DNA from: CAWDVK01 sp963805715
GTDB lineage: Bacteria > Actinomycetota > Actinomycetes > Streptosporangiales > Streptosporangiaceae
Assembly: GCA_963805715.1 (NCBI GenBank)
Contig: CAWDVK010000006.1
Span: 137,962 to 201,961 of the forward strand
DNA: 64,000 nt
Direction of reading: 5' to 3'
A model generated the notes under the pieces. The model saw nothing but the letters and a program-made list of their open reading frames with translations. It did no database searches and was not told the origin of the DNA. Both the position numbers and the translations under genes were made by a program. Positions 44,734 through 54,389 of the stretch are shown here, one piece after another. The first letter of the stretch is position 1. The number at the start of each line of letters is the position of its first letter.

Positions 44734-45642
44734 TCAGGGCCGGGCAGGTAGCCCTTGGCGCAGCCGTCCGGCCAGTGCTTCCATGTCCCAGGCGCTGAAC
44801 ACGGCCCGGGGCGGCCACCGGTGCGGCATGCTTGACGGGGCGATTCGCAGCAGTGCCGCCTGGTACGGGCCGGTGGGCGCCAGCCAAGCCTCGTTGTCAG
44901 GCGACAGATCCGCATCCTTCTGCTCGGTAGCGAACACCTGGAACATCACACAGCCGACGGAGAAAGTCACGCACTGCGCGGTGGGCTCGCGGTCGGCGTC
45001 GTACAGGCACGCGGCTTGGACCGATGCCGGGATGTCGGAGGTGCTCAGGCCGCCCATCCACACTCGGGTGCCGGGCGGCGCCATCCGTGAGTCGTGGTGC
45101 TGGCGCAGCCATCGCAGAGTGCTGACCGGGATCCAGCCGTGATCCTCGCCGCGGAACTTGCTGAGGGCCAGCAGCAGCGAGGTCTTCACCGCCCAGGTGG
45201 CCATGATCGCCTGCTGGTCCGGGTCCAGCAGGCGCGAGGTTCCCGGTGCGGCCCCCAGAAGCAGCGGTCCGAGCACCGGCCGCGTGGCAGTTTCCAGGGA
45301 CTCCATCCATTCGGAGTTGCACCTGACGCACACTTCGTGGAACACAATCGCGAGAGTCTCCGCGGCGCCGACGTAGGTGCTTCCGCTGTACTCCTGGACC
45401 GGCTCGCTAATCTGAAGCGCCTTGCGCACCCACTTGGGTACCACGTGCTCGGCGCTCAGTGAGCCCGTGGCTCGGCAGAAGACGCAAGGCGTCGAGGACT
45501 TCCTTGTTCCGGTCACGCCGCAGTGTACGGCTGGAGCAGACTGGCGGCGCAGGCTAGCGAGAGTCGGCTGTACGCGGTTGCAAGGGTTGGCCGTCGCGGC
45601 GGGTGGCGACGCTCGTTGTCGTTGGCGGAGCCAGGTAGTCAT
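44734..45642 (-). CDS. HNH-like zinc-binding nuclease, jet-operon companion
   Basis: 302 residues. PCVFCRATGSLSAEHVVPKW followed by CVRCNSEWMESLE gives the C-x2-C...E-H-x2-P-x-W...C-x2-C-N pattern of HNH-type nucleases. The C-terminal half (about 170 residues) is unassigned and may be the specificity part. The ATG at 45642 overlaps the jetD stop in an ATGA arrangement, which indicates translational coupling. A GTG at 45516 nearer the domain is an alternative start, because the first 42 residues are low complexity. I know of no fixed HNH subunit of Wadjet, so this may be an accessory gene. Confidence 0.65.
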   Translation of the reverse strand: MTTWLRQRQRASPPAATANPCNRVQPTLASLRRQSAPAVHCGVTGTRKSSTPCVFCRATGSLSAEHVVPKWVRKALQISEPVQEYSGSTYVGAAETLAIVFHEVCVRCNSEWMESLETATRPVLGPLLLGAAPGTSRLLDPDQQAIMATWAVKTSLLLALSKFRGEDHGWIPVSTLRWLRQHHDSRMAPPGTRVWMGGLSTSDIPASVQAACLYDADREPTAQCVTFSVGCVMFQVFATEQKDADLSPDNEAWLAPTGPYQAALLRIAPSSMPHRWPPRAVFSAWDMEALAGRLRQGLPARP

Positions 45643-46700
45643 CTCCCCGGGTGCCGGGTGCAGGCGCTGAATGCTTTGGCGAGCACGTCGAACCGCAGCG
45701 CTTCCTGGGGGACGACCTGCCTGGATCCCAGTAGTTCGGTTGCCGGCTCACGCAGCGATGCAGGTAGCCACTCAGCGAGCTTGCGGGCATCGGTCTGGCT
45801 GACGGCGTGGTTGCCCGGGCGGGATGGCTGTCTGAGGAGCAGTTCCCATAGGGCTGCTGCCGGTTGTGCAGGTATGCCGGAGCGTTCAGCGATTGCGCAC
45901 GCTGTCGCGGCGATCGTGAGACCCGGCGGGTCGAGGTCACCGAGGTAGTCCAGGCGGGTGACGGTAAACGGCAGGTCGGGCAGTGACTCCAGGGGTGCGG
46001 TGTTGCGTCCCTGGATCCATGCGACGGCGATCCAGTCCGGCTCCGTTAGAGCACGAAGGTGGCGAAGGAGAGTACGGAACGTTGCGTGGTTCTCGACGCA
46101 GATGACTGGCCCCGGAGTACCTACCACGCTGGTGACGGGTTCCCATGTCAGGGGGGTGGGGACACGCTCGCACCGCAGTAGGGAGAATGTAAGCCTGCCA
46201 GGGCCCCACAGCCTGGCGCCGCCCCTTGGTGGCGTCGAGTCGAACGCCTTCTCATCGCGGATGAGTTCGTAGGCTCGTTCGGCGGCGGCGGCGACGGGTG
46301 CGTTGCCGCCGTCTGTGCGCCGCAGCCAGTTGTTGACGGCGATCAGGAGTTCCCGCTGGGCCGCTGACAGCGGCAGCCCGGTCGCCCACGGAGCCAGTTC
46401 GTCCCGCAGCGGAACACCGACTGGGCGAAGCCTGTCTGCACGAAGTGATGGAGAAGGCAGGACCACTGATTTCGGCAGCGTGACGCGTCCCCGCCGGATG
46501 GTTGTGGTCCGGGCGGCCGACCAGGCACCGAGCTGGTCGCCGCGCAGGATCGTGTCCCGTACCAGTTCGGGGACGGCCGCGGCTTCGATGTGCGGGGCCA
46601 GGCCCCGCACGGCAGCCGCGACTTCGTCCGCGTGCCGTCGGCCGCCTTTGCCCTCGGGATCGAGGGCGGCGACCACAGCGCCGATGTCCAGGGCGGTCAT
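45639..46700 (-). CDS. jetD: Wadjet nuclease subunit JetD (Toprim)
   Basis: 353 residues. The C-terminal Toprim domain has GPVICVENHATFRTLL (catalytic Glu) and TRLDYLGDLDPPGLTIA (Asp-x-Asp), as in topoisomerase VI A-like JetD, which cuts DNA after the SMC complex has extruded it. The N-terminal half is helical and corresponds to the arm domain. It overlaps the jetC stop by 3 bp and the next gene start by 4 bp. The size and residues are compatible with an active nuclease. Confidence 0.82.
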   Translation of the reverse strand: MTALDIGAVVAALDPEGKGGRRHADEVAAAVRGLAPHIEAAAVPELVRDTILRGDQLGAWSAARTTTIRRGRVTLPKSVVLPSPSLRADRLRPVGVPLRDELAPWATGLPLSAAQRELLIAVNNWLRRTDGGNAPVAAAAERAYELIRDEKAFDSTPPRGGARLWGPGRLTFSLLRCERVPTPLTWEPVTSVVGTPGPVICVENHATFRTLLRHLRALTEPDWIAVAWIQGRNTAPLESLPDLPFTVTRLDYLGDLDPPGLTIAATACAIAERSGIPAQPAAALWELLLRQPSRPGNHAVSQTDARKLAEWLPASLREPATELLGSRQVVPQEALRFDVLAKAFSACTRHPGR

Positions 46701-49700
46701 CAGCCCAGCACCGCGAGCACGTCCTTCTGGATAAGCAGCAGGTCAGTGACCTCGCGGTCATTGTCGGCGAGAATCACCACTTTCTCCTTCGAGGATGGCC
46801 GGGACCGGCGCGCCAGCGCGATAGTCCGATCGAACATCGATAGCGCGCCCTGGTCCTTGGGTGCGGCGGTGAACACAAGCTGCAGGCCGAGCTGGTCTGC
46901 GGCGAAGCGCATCGTGCGTATGAACGAGTCAGCGGATGCTTGCCCGAAGGGGTTGTCCAGCCAGAGCCATCCGATCGATGCGGCGTCTCCGGCAGCGCGC
47001 ACGCGTGTCATCGCCGCGTACAGCAGCACGCCCGCGGTCACGCGCTGCCCGCATGAGAAGTTCTTCAGCTCTGCGATATCGACGCGGTCCAGGCTCAGAT
47101 CAGTGTGCGGCTTGAGCAGCCGCACCCGGAACGGGGCCTCGACCAGCGCCCTGGCGGCGGCGAACAGCAGTGTCTCCGCGTCCGACTTCCCCGCTCCGGG
47201 GGTGAGCAGGGAATGGACGACGCGGGCTACTCTGTCGATCGCCACCGACTCGTCGTCTGGCTGCGGGTCGTGGTCGATGATGACGAACTGGCGCTGGGAC
47301 CAGTTCCCCAGTCCCTCCGGGAGCTGGGACTGGTTCTGGTAGGCGCGGAGCCGGTGGATCGCCGTTGTCGCCTGGAGGTGAAGCATCCGCGCGCAGGCAC
47401 GCACGTTCTGGTCATGGCGGTCCAGGTCATCGCGCAAGGACGCGGCACGCTGCTCAAGCTGGCCGGCGATGCGTTCGGCATCCTGGGAAAGTTGCGCGTC
47501 GCCGCGCAGCCTCGCGATCAGGTCTGCCATGCGGGGATCGCCTGCTTCCTCGATCTTGCGTGCCTCAGGGCCATTCGCGTAGGCGCGGATTTTCCGCGCG
47601 GCTGACTCCTCGGCCTGGACGCTCGCGGTGAGCTGCTCGCCGGACTGGCGGACACGCTCGGCGATACCGGCGAGCCGGCGCCGCAGCTCAGCAGCGTCGC
47701 CGGCTGGCTGGCCGCTGATGGCAGAATCAGCGAGGTAACGTAGCTGACCGATGGAGGCCTCGACGAGATCGAGGTCGTGACTCGCCGACTCGGCGGTCTC
47801 CGCGGCTTCCCTGGCGGCCAGTTCCTCGGCTCGCGCCGTATTCCCCATCTCGTTGGCAAGTTCGTCGAGCCGCTCCGCATAGCGGTCTGCATCCGCCGGG
47901 ACGGTAACCTCCCTGTCGGCAGGGAATCCCTCCACGTCGGGAGACGTGCGGTCGGTGGGGCGCTCGTCAGAGCGTTGCCGATACTGGCTGGCGGCGGTTT
48001 CGGCAGCCGCCTGGGCCCGGCCGTATTCTTGCCGGGCCTCCGCTTCCCGCTGGATCTCCTCGTTGATCGATCGCTCCAGCGCAACAGGATGCCTGGCACC
48101 GTCGGTGTCGGCGTATTCTTCCGCCAGCTGCCGGATATCAGGTCTGGCGTCGAGCTTGCTGTTGAGGTCCGCGAGCTGCCGCCTGGCTTGAGCGGCCTGT
48201 TCATGAAGTCCGGGATCGACCGCTTTTTCGGCTATGGATTCTCCGACGGCTTCCAGCCGCGCGCGGATAGTCAGCTCGTCGTCATCAGGCACGGGTCCCG
48301 CCGTGATAGCCGACAGGCCCGCCGCGCGCAGCGCCTCTGCCGCATCGTCCCGGAGGTGGCGATGCGCGCGTGCCTGCTGGGTCAAGTCCGCCAGCTTCGC
48401 GTTGAGTGCCGTTTTGCGTGCGGCGAGTTCCTGAACTTGTCGCCGTGATTCGGAGATGGCTAGCCGCAGGTCGGGAAGCTCTTTCCGGAGCTGATCGAAG
48501 GCGCTGGCCGCGGTGACCGCAGGGGCCAGCCGGCGCCGGGTCTCCGTTGACTGATCGACGGTCCGCTGCGCTTGATCTTGGTCTCGCAGGCGATCGGCAA
48601 GCTGCCGTGCGAGGTTATCCAGCTTTTCAGTTGCGGTGTTCTCGGCGTCTGCTGCGGCCTGATGGCGTTCGCGCGCTGTCCGGATCTTCTCGTCCAGCCC
48701 TGGCCGTGGATCCTCGGTAAGGTCATCCCAGAGCTGTGTCAGGGCCGCGAGCATGTGCCGTGCATTCGTGCCGCGCAGCGTTGCTGTTTGCTCACGTTGC
48801 CTGGCATCGGCGAGAGCATCCCTGGCAGCGATCAGCATCTCGTCGGCCGCTGCCCGGTCATACGTCCCCGGGTGCGGCAGGAGCACCTGCCCGCAGGTGC
48901 CATCGTCCGTGCCGGGGCGGCTGATCATGGCGGCGGCCGTACTGTCTGCGATCGCACCAATCCACACCGCCGTATCGCGTGGCACCGTCCCGGCAGCTGC
49001 CACCGCCGCCTCCAGCATGCCGGGCTGGGCGAGGACCAGGCCGGAGGCGATCTCGGGCCGGGCATTGGCGAACGCTGCGGCGGCCTCGGGCGTCTTGGTA
49101 TCCGCGAGCCACCGCCACCCGGTCCACACCGGTATCTCCTGCGTGTCCTTGATGGTGCGTGCGAGTTTGTCCGCGAGGACCGAGCCTGGGAGCAGGCCGT
49201 CCTCTCCAACCGAGTCGATCGTGCGCTGGGCGTCACGGGTGTCGCGCCTCGCCTCCGCGGCGTCAACGTCAGCGGAGTTTGCCGCCTGCTGGAGCATGTC
49301 TGTCAGTGAAGTCCTGGCCGTCCATAGGTCCGTTGCGAGCTCGCCGGCGGTGTCGAGCAGCCGCTCGTCATGGGACAGCGAGCGGACGCGACGGTTTACG
49401 TCGTCCCGGCGCCGCTGCGCGCCGTCCGCGTCTGCCTCGGCGCGGGTCGCATTGTTGCGTGCTGTCTCGGCTGCCTGTCGCTGAGCGGCGATTTCGCTGT
49501 CAATGCCGCGGAGTGCTTGCTTCGCGGTTTCGGCGGCCTGGCGTGCTGATTCGGCCTGGCCGGCCAGGAACTTGTCGCGGTCCGCGGGGCGTGTCCCCTC
49601 AGTGAGGAGTCCCGCGGCGACGGCCTCGGCTATTACCTGCTCGGATCGGGCCTCCTCTTCGCGTCCCTTGCGTTCCTTCTCGGTCACGGTGGCATGCTCG

Positions 49701-51076
49701 GCAACCGCGCCTTGCCAGGCTTGCTCAGCCGCGTTCAGGTCCCTGTCCGCACGCTCGCGCTCCCGGTCGGCTGCCGCGAAGGCTCCCGCCGCCTGGTCGC
49801 GGCGGTGGGTGAGCAGGCGGGCAAGCTGGTCCCGGTACTGTTGCTCGTGGCGGCGGAGCGCAGACGTTTCCTTCTCGGCGGTGTCCAGACGTTCCTCGAG
49901 CCCGGAAAGCGTGCTTGCGGTGAGCCTCGCCTCGTGCACACCGGCAACCATCTGCCATGCGGCCAGCGCTCTTACTGCCTCGTCCCGGACCCGGCACCGC
50001 TCCTTGGCGGCTTCCTCGGCCGCGTCGGCCCGCAGCTTCGCCGCGCGCAGTTGCATGCGCAACCGGTGAGCCTGGGCACGACGCTGCATCATGCTCGCGT
50101 CCTTGCGCCGCTGTTCACGCTGCTCATACTGGCCAGTTGCCGCGTCCTTCCTCGTGGTGAGCATGAGAGCCGTAGCGTCCGCGTCGGCGATCACGGTCGC
50201 GGCAGTTGCACGCACGGTCGCGACCTCGCGCCTTCTCACGCCCACCTGCTCATGAGCGACCGCCAGTTCCAGCATCGGGTCGGTCACTCGTTCCCAGAAC
50301 GCGAGTTCCTCGGACCACCGGGGCCGGGCCGCCGCGTTCTTGCGCAGCACCTCGATGCTGGTGCCTATCTGCTCGACGGTGGAGGTAGGCGTGATCGTCC
50401 CGACTAGCCAGCGCACGAAATCATCGGAATCCGTGAACCGCATGACTTTATCGACGCCGCCCTCGGAGGCGTTCATTGCGGCCTGGAAACGCATCTGGGT
50501 GAGATCCACGTCGGCGGCGATCAGCCACGTACCCCACTGGTCCTGATGCTCTGACGGCGAGTGCGGCGGCAGCGCCCCGCCTTGCGGCATCAGGTGCCCG
50601 ATCGCATCCGTGAACTGGGCGCTGGTCGCCCACCTGCCCGCCGCGGTCTGGAACGGCAGCTCGCTAATGGTCGGCCCGTCCGGGCCGGTCACCCAGCCGT
50701 AGAAGTGACGCTTCAGCGTTTCTGCGTTGTCCCGTCCTTTCTGCCAGCTCGCGACCATGCCTACGACGAGCCGCTGCAGCTCGCCGTTCGCCTCCCGGGT
50801 GGCTTGCTCTACGACGTGGCAGACGCGTCCTGAAGGAACGAGTTTGGAAAGTGACCGGTCGGAGTCACCCCGGACGAAGTCCCGAGGATGGGGGAGGTAC
50901 AGCGCGAACCGAAGCGACGTGATCGTCGACTTGCCAGTGCCGTTGTCGGCCCACAGCGCGGCATGACCCGATGACTCGAACGGGTCGGACCAGTGGATAT
51001 CGAGGCCTTCCAGGCGCGACTCCGGATACCCGGCTCCTGCCAGATAGGTGCGCTCCAGCCGCCAGCCGACCTGCAT
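46700..51076 (-). CDS. jetC: Wadjet SMC-like ATPase subunit JetC
   Basis: 1,458 residues, a MukB/SMC-type ATPase. Walker A is ADNGTGKST at residues 43-51. Long Arg/Glu/Ala-rich coiled coils occupy about 300-650 and 830-1260 around a hinge-like middle (VPRDTAVWIGAIADSTAAAM). The C-terminal head has the signature NFSCGQRVTAGV (from residue 1339) and Walker B IGWLWLDNPFGQAS. The residue after the Walker B Asp is Asn, where most SMC ATPases have catalytic Glu. It loops DNA and recognises small circular plasmids. The start overlaps the jetB stop. Its N-terminus differs from the type I and II JetC sequences I remember. Confidence 0.85.
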   Translation of the reverse strand: MQVGWRLERTYLAGAGYPESRLEGLDIHWSDPFESSGHAALWADNGTGKSTITSLRFALYLPHPRDFVRGDSDRSLSKLVPSGRVCHVVEQATREANGELQRLVVGMVASWQKGRDNAETLKRHFYGWVTGPDGPTISELPFQTAAGRWATSAQFTDAIGHLMPQGGALPPHSPSEHQDQWGTWLIAADVDLTQMRFQAAMNASEGGVDKVMRFTDSDDFVRWLVGTITPTSTVEQIGTSIEVLRKNAAARPRWSEELAFWERVTDPMLELAVAHEQVGVRRREVATVRATAATVIADADATALMLTTRKDAATGQYEQREQRRKDASMMQRRAQAHRLRMQLRAAKLRADAAEEAAKERCRVRDEAVRALAAWQMVAGVHEARLTASTLSGLEERLDTAEKETSALRRHEQQYRDQLARLLTHRRDQAAGAFAAADRERERADRDLNAAEQAWQGAVAEHATVTEKERKGREEEARSEQVIAEAVAAGLLTEGTRPADRDKFLAGQAESARQAAETAKQALRGIDSEIAAQRQAAETARNNATRAEADADGAQRRRDDVNRRVRSLSHDERLLDTAGELATDLWTARTSLTDMLQQAANSADVDAAEARRDTRDAQRTIDSVGEDGLLPGSVLADKLARTIKDTQEIPVWTGWRWLADTKTPEAAAAFANARPEIASGLVLAQPGMLEAAVAAAGTVPRDTAVWIGAIADSTAAAMISRPGTDDGTCGQVLLPHPGTYDRAAADEMLIAARDALADARQREQTATLRGTNARHMLAALTQLWDDLTEDPRPGLDEKIRTARERHQAAADAENTATEKLDNLARQLADRLRDQDQAQRTVDQSTETRRRLAPAVTAASAFDQLRKELPDLRLAISESRRQVQELAARKTALNAKLADLTQQARAHRHLRDDAAEALRAAGLSAITAGPVPDDDELTIRARLEAVGESIAEKAVDPGLHEQAAQARRQLADLNSKLDARPDIRQLAEEYADTDGARHPVALERSINEEIQREAEARQEYGRAQAAAETAASQYRQRSDERPTDRTSPDVEGFPADREVTVPADADRYAERLDELANEMGNTARAEELAAREAAETAESASHDLDLVEASIGQLRYLADSAISGQPAGDAAELRRRLAGIAERVRQSGEQLTASVQAEESAARKIRAYANGPEARKIEEAGDPRMADLIARLRGDAQLSQDAERIAGQLEQRAASLRDDLDRHDQNVRACARMLHLQATTAIHRLRAYQNQSQLPEGLGNWSQRQFVIIDHDPQPDDESVAIDRVARVVHSLLTPGAGKSDAETLLFAAARALVEAPFRVRLLKPHTDLSLDRVDIAELKNFSCGQRVTAGVLLYAAMTRVRAAGDAASIGWLWLDNPFGQASADSFIRTMRFAADQLGLQLVFTAAPKDQGALSMFDRTIALARRSRPSSKEKVVILADNDREVTDLLLIQKDVLAVLG

Positions 51077-51831
51077 CAGGAACCCTCCTCTTCGTCGGCG
51101 CCGAGGCTGGTCCTGGCGGTTTCTGGAGAGCCGTTCATCGTCTGCCAGGCGAGAGGAGCACCTGCCGACCCAACGTGGGCACGGAACCGGTCTGTTGACC
51201 GCCAGACGCCAAGATCGGCCCGTGGCGGCGAGACAGTCTTATCCGGCACCATCAGGCCGAACGCTGCGAGCATCACGAGAACGTCTTCGCACATGCGTAC
51301 GGTGCAGTAACGCTTGAGCCGCCTGCTGTTGTCTGTCTCCTCCGCCTGCTTTCGCCGGGCATACTCATCCCAGGCAGCTCCCAGCGGCTCATTGCCTGCA
51401 TCCTCACCTGAGGTGAGGGCCGCTGCGTGCTCGCGGATCAGCCGGTCCACGTCCACGGCCGTCACCCGGCGGGTTCCCGGTTCGCGGACCGAGCGGGCGC
51501 TGGGATAGCACCAGGCCGCGATGCCTGCCAGGGCAAGTCCGTAAACCATGCGGTCAGCTACGCCGCGGATCCGCAGCCAACGCTCCGTATCGGTTACAGC
51601 CAGGGGGGAGTCTGATTCGGCAGTCAGCACGAGCCCTGTGGTCCGGTCGGCGGTGAGTACCCTCACGCCTAGCCCGGCGGTGACCTCGTCGAAAAGCGTG
51701 CGCAGGTCGGGGTCGGACTGGTAGCCGTCGAGCAGCCGACCGTATACATCGTGCCGGGCCGGAGACAAAGTATGGTCCAGGGCACACCGCAGCAGCAGGC
51801 CCGTATCCCGGGCGTCGTCACGCGTGGTCAT
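51076..51831 (-). CDS. jetB: Wadjet subunit JetB (MukE/kite-like)
   Basis: 251 residues from the ATG at 51831, which overlaps the jetA stop by 14 bp. Upstream frame to 51930 lies inside jetA and is discounted. LLLRCALDHTLSPARHDVYG, then TERWLRIRGVADRMVYGLAL, suggest the tandem winged-helix (KITE) fold. The C-terminal KRYCTVRMCEDVLVMLAAFG is helical. It would bridge the kleisin JetA and the ATPase. I identify it mainly by position and size between jetA and jetC. Confidence 0.72.
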   Translation of the reverse strand: MTTRDDARDTGLLLRCALDHTLSPARHDVYGRLLDGYQSDPDLRTLFDEVTAGLGVRVLTADRTTGLVLTAESDSPLAVTDTERWLRIRGVADRMVYGLALAGIAAWCYPSARSVREPGTRRVTAVDVDRLIREHAAALTSGEDAGNEPLGAAWDEYARRKQAEETDNSRRLKRYCTVRMCEDVLVMLAAFGLMVPDKTVSPPRADLGVWRSTDRFRAHVGSAGAPLAWQTMNGSPETARTSLGADEEEGS

Positions 51832-53404
51832 CCTCGGTGCCTTTCTTGTGCATAAGCAGGTCAGGGATGTCCAAGTCCGGCGATGAGGAGCGGACGCCGT
51901 CATCGACGGCCCACCAATCGTCGCGGTCACCGGGAGCGCCGTCCGGGCGCCACAGCATCAGGGCGTCCAGGGCGAGCAGCAGGCGCAGCCGCCGCCGCGC
52001 CGTCTCCCGCGAACCAGCCAGGACCGCCAGCTCGGCGACTACTGGTGGGGGCGTGGCCGGTGCGAATAGTTCATCGGCGTCCGCGAGGAGGTCGCTGAGC
52101 CGTGCCTTGCCTCCCGGCGGAATCCGTCGTGTCCGCAGCACGTGGGCGACGTCGTGGAACAGCCCGGGGAACTGCTCGTATATCCCGTCCACCTCATCCA
52201 GGGGCTCATCCTGGACCGGCGCTCCGTCGGGATCGGGGCTATGCCGCGGTGCGGCCATCAGGCGGCTGGCCAGCGCGTTGAGGTTCAGCGTGATCTGTGA
52301 TGCCGGAGGGGATAGGTCACGGCCGCGTGGAAGCTCGCGTCCGCGAAGCAGGGCCATCAGCGCGTCTTCAGTCGGGTCGATCTCGCTGGCCGGCGCTGCG
52401 GTGAACGCCTGGGCGGCTTGCGCGTCCCTCCACCTGGGCGTCGCGCTGATCACCTCCGTTTGCAAACCGGCGAGAATTTCAATGGCCGCCCCGAGCCGTG
52501 AGGTGGCGCGTGAAAGCTGGCGGACCGCCGCCGGATCGTCTTTCTCCGAGGCGTCCGCACGCAGGCCCTCCAGATGACGTAGCAGCGTCCCATCCACGCT
52601 GATGCGGCGGTCGAGGTGCTGTGCAGCCGCCGTGAGTTCCGGCCGCAGCACGTGAAGGTAGTCAACCCGGGTCACATCCCGTTCCGCTTCGGCAATGAGG
52701 CGGCGCACGTTAGATGAGTAAGTCCGGGACAACGTGAGTGCATCATGCGCCGAGTCGATGGCGGCATCGAGCCGGCCGCTGTCTGCCTGCGCGCGCATCA
52801 CGGCGATAACCGCTTCGTGTTCGTCCTCCAGCGACCGGTTCGTCGCGATCAGCAGCAGGGCGACGGCGGCGTTGTCCGCGTTGACGTGCAGCGTCGCCCC
52901 GTCAGCGGCGAGCGTTTCGTAGAGGATCCGGACCTGCTGGACGTCAGGCCGCCAGTCATCGTCGGGATTGGCGTATCCGACGGCGAAATACGGCGTCGGC
53001 TGGTCGTGGCGCAGCAAATGATCAAGGACATGGCCAGCGACGTGAGTGTGCTCCTCGGTGGGCCGTTCGGGAGCCATCGCGGCGGCGGCGCGCGTCATCT
53101 CGGTAAGCACGGCTACCCGGGGCGTCCCCAGGTTGCCGTCCAGCCCTGACAGCAAGACCACCGTATCGACGCACTGCTGGATGAGGGCAATGAAGTCATA
53201 GGCAGCCCAGCTAACCTGGGACGGGTTGCGGTTCCGGGACAGGTGAAGGTCAAAAACGGGTGACAGGTGCGCCAGCGCCCGCCTTCGGCGCGCGGAACTG
53301 CCCGCCAGCGAGAGGACTCTCCCCGGGCCACTCACTGCGGCTCCGGTGAGCTGGCTTTGCGTCGGCGCGCCCCCGCTGACGGGTACCTGGCCGGAACGGG
53401 GCAT
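51818..53404 (-). CDS. jetA: Wadjet kleisin-like subunit JetA (MukF-like)
   Basis: 528 residues. A winged-helix-like N-terminus (HLSPVFDLHLSRNRNPSQVS) is followed by a largely helical middle with ATSRLGAAIEILAGLQTEVI and a C-terminal winged helix (ARRRLRLLLALDALMLWRPD). This matches kleisin/MukF-type JetA by length and order. It is the first gene of the operon, and nearly 475 bp upstream are free for its promoter. The subtype of Wadjet is left open. Confidence 0.75.
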   Translation of the reverse strand: MPRSGQVPVSGGAPTQSQLTGAAVSGPGRVLSLAGSSARRRRALAHLSPVFDLHLSRNRNPSQVSWAAYDFIALIQQCVDTVVLLSGLDGNLGTPRVAVLTEMTRAAAAMAPERPTEEHTHVAGHVLDHLLRHDQPTPYFAVGYANPDDDWRPDVQQVRILYETLAADGATLHVNADNAAVALLLIATNRSLEDEHEAVIAVMRAQADSGRLDAAIDSAHDALTLSRTYSSNVRRLIAEAERDVTRVDYLHVLRPELTAAAQHLDRRISVDGTLLRHLEGLRADASEKDDPAAVRQLSRATSRLGAAIEILAGLQTEVISATPRWRDAQAAQAFTAAPASEIDPTEDALMALLRGRELPRGRDLSPPASQITLNLNALASRLMAAPRHSPDPDGAPVQDEPLDEVDGIYEQFPGLFHDVAHVLRTRRIPPGGKARLSDLLADADELFAPATPPPVVAELAVLAGSRETARRRLRLLLALDALMLWRPDGAPGDRDDWWAVDDGVRSSSPDLDIPDLLMHKKGTEDDHA

Positions 53405-53879
53405 GACTGCGGCTGACCCACCACTCGCTGGTATGGCTGGGCCGCCTTGCTTTCCATGAAGCTCACGGTACGCATCGGTGCCGACATTCCAGCGACGCCA
53501 TTCTCATCCAGGTCAGAATTCGTCGGTATTGGTGCCGTTGATTGCGCCTCGGTGTGTATTCCGGTTAACGAGCAGGCTTCAGGGAACGCTGAGGCACAAG
53601 AAGTTCCCGGGACGCGTGTGCAGCTGGTAGGGTCGCCGGGACTCGGGAGCCAGTGGATGCCTTGGTCACGCTGCCCGCAACGTAGCCAACCCGGACACGG
53701 TACCTGTTACCAGTCAGCGAGCGGGCGGCTGGACACCCGGAAAGATCACGGTGCCTTTAAGGCTGAGCCGTGGTAAGTATTCGGAAGTCCTGTGGCAGGG
53801 TCGCTGGTGCCTGTTACTCCAGTCGTAGATCGTGATCTGTGTCGCGCGGAAGGTGACTGCGCTTGCCGTCGGCGTGGGG
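53405..53879. other. Upstream region of the jet operon
   Basis: 475 bp with no supported gene. It must hold the jetA promoter. I see no convincing palindromic operator or hairpin. Confidence 0.45.
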
Positions 53880-54215
53880 CTACTCGAGCTGGGCGAGCCG
53901 AAGTGCGTCCGCGAGCTCGTGGAGCTTTGCCGGTGACAGTCTTCCTGCTTGCTCGATCAGGTCGTCGCGCGTCAAGGTGACCAGCCAGGTGCAGGGGATA
54001 AACCCGGTGCGGGGCAGGGCAACACGTACGACGCCTTCGTTCGCGAGTCCTTCCCCGTTGCCCAGTCTGACCTCGATGCCGACATCAGTGATGTCGGTGC
54101 CTGCGGGAGCGACGACCTGTATCGCCCGCAGTTCTTCGGCCCCGTCTCGTGACAGGAGCACCACCGGGCGCTTCTCATCGAGCAGTGCCCACCACACTTC
54201 GCCACGGTCCATCAT
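53880..54215 (-). CDS. MazF/PemK-family toxin, apparently without antitoxin
   Basis: 111 residues from the ATG at 54215 (or 54212), preceded by a good GGGGAGGACC ribosome site. MDRGEVWWALLDEKRPVVLL and the VVAPAGTDI strand are the MazF-like barrel, and the C-terminal helix is DLIEQAGRLSPAKLHELADA. It is probably a sequence-specific RNase. No antitoxin-like gene lies within 170 bp upstream or downstream. The frame to 54305 is unlikely coding. Confidence 0.72.
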   Translation of the reverse strand: MMDRGEVWWALLDEKRPVVLLSRDGAEELRAIQVVAPAGTDITDVGIEVRLGNGEGLANEGVVRVALPRTGFIPCTWLVTLTRDDLIEQAGRLSPAKLHELADALRLAQLE

Positions 54216-54389
54216 CGGTCCTCCCCAGCGGTCGGGCACCCCTGCGGCAGCGTACTTCGGTCGTCGGTCGTGACCTGACACGGAGTCGTCCATATTGTGC
54301 CGCAAAGGGTATACGGACGGTGTCTGCTCTGGCTGGGGGCTGGGTATGGGCGCGTGGGCTGCGGCACGCGGGCCACCGAACCGGGCTTA

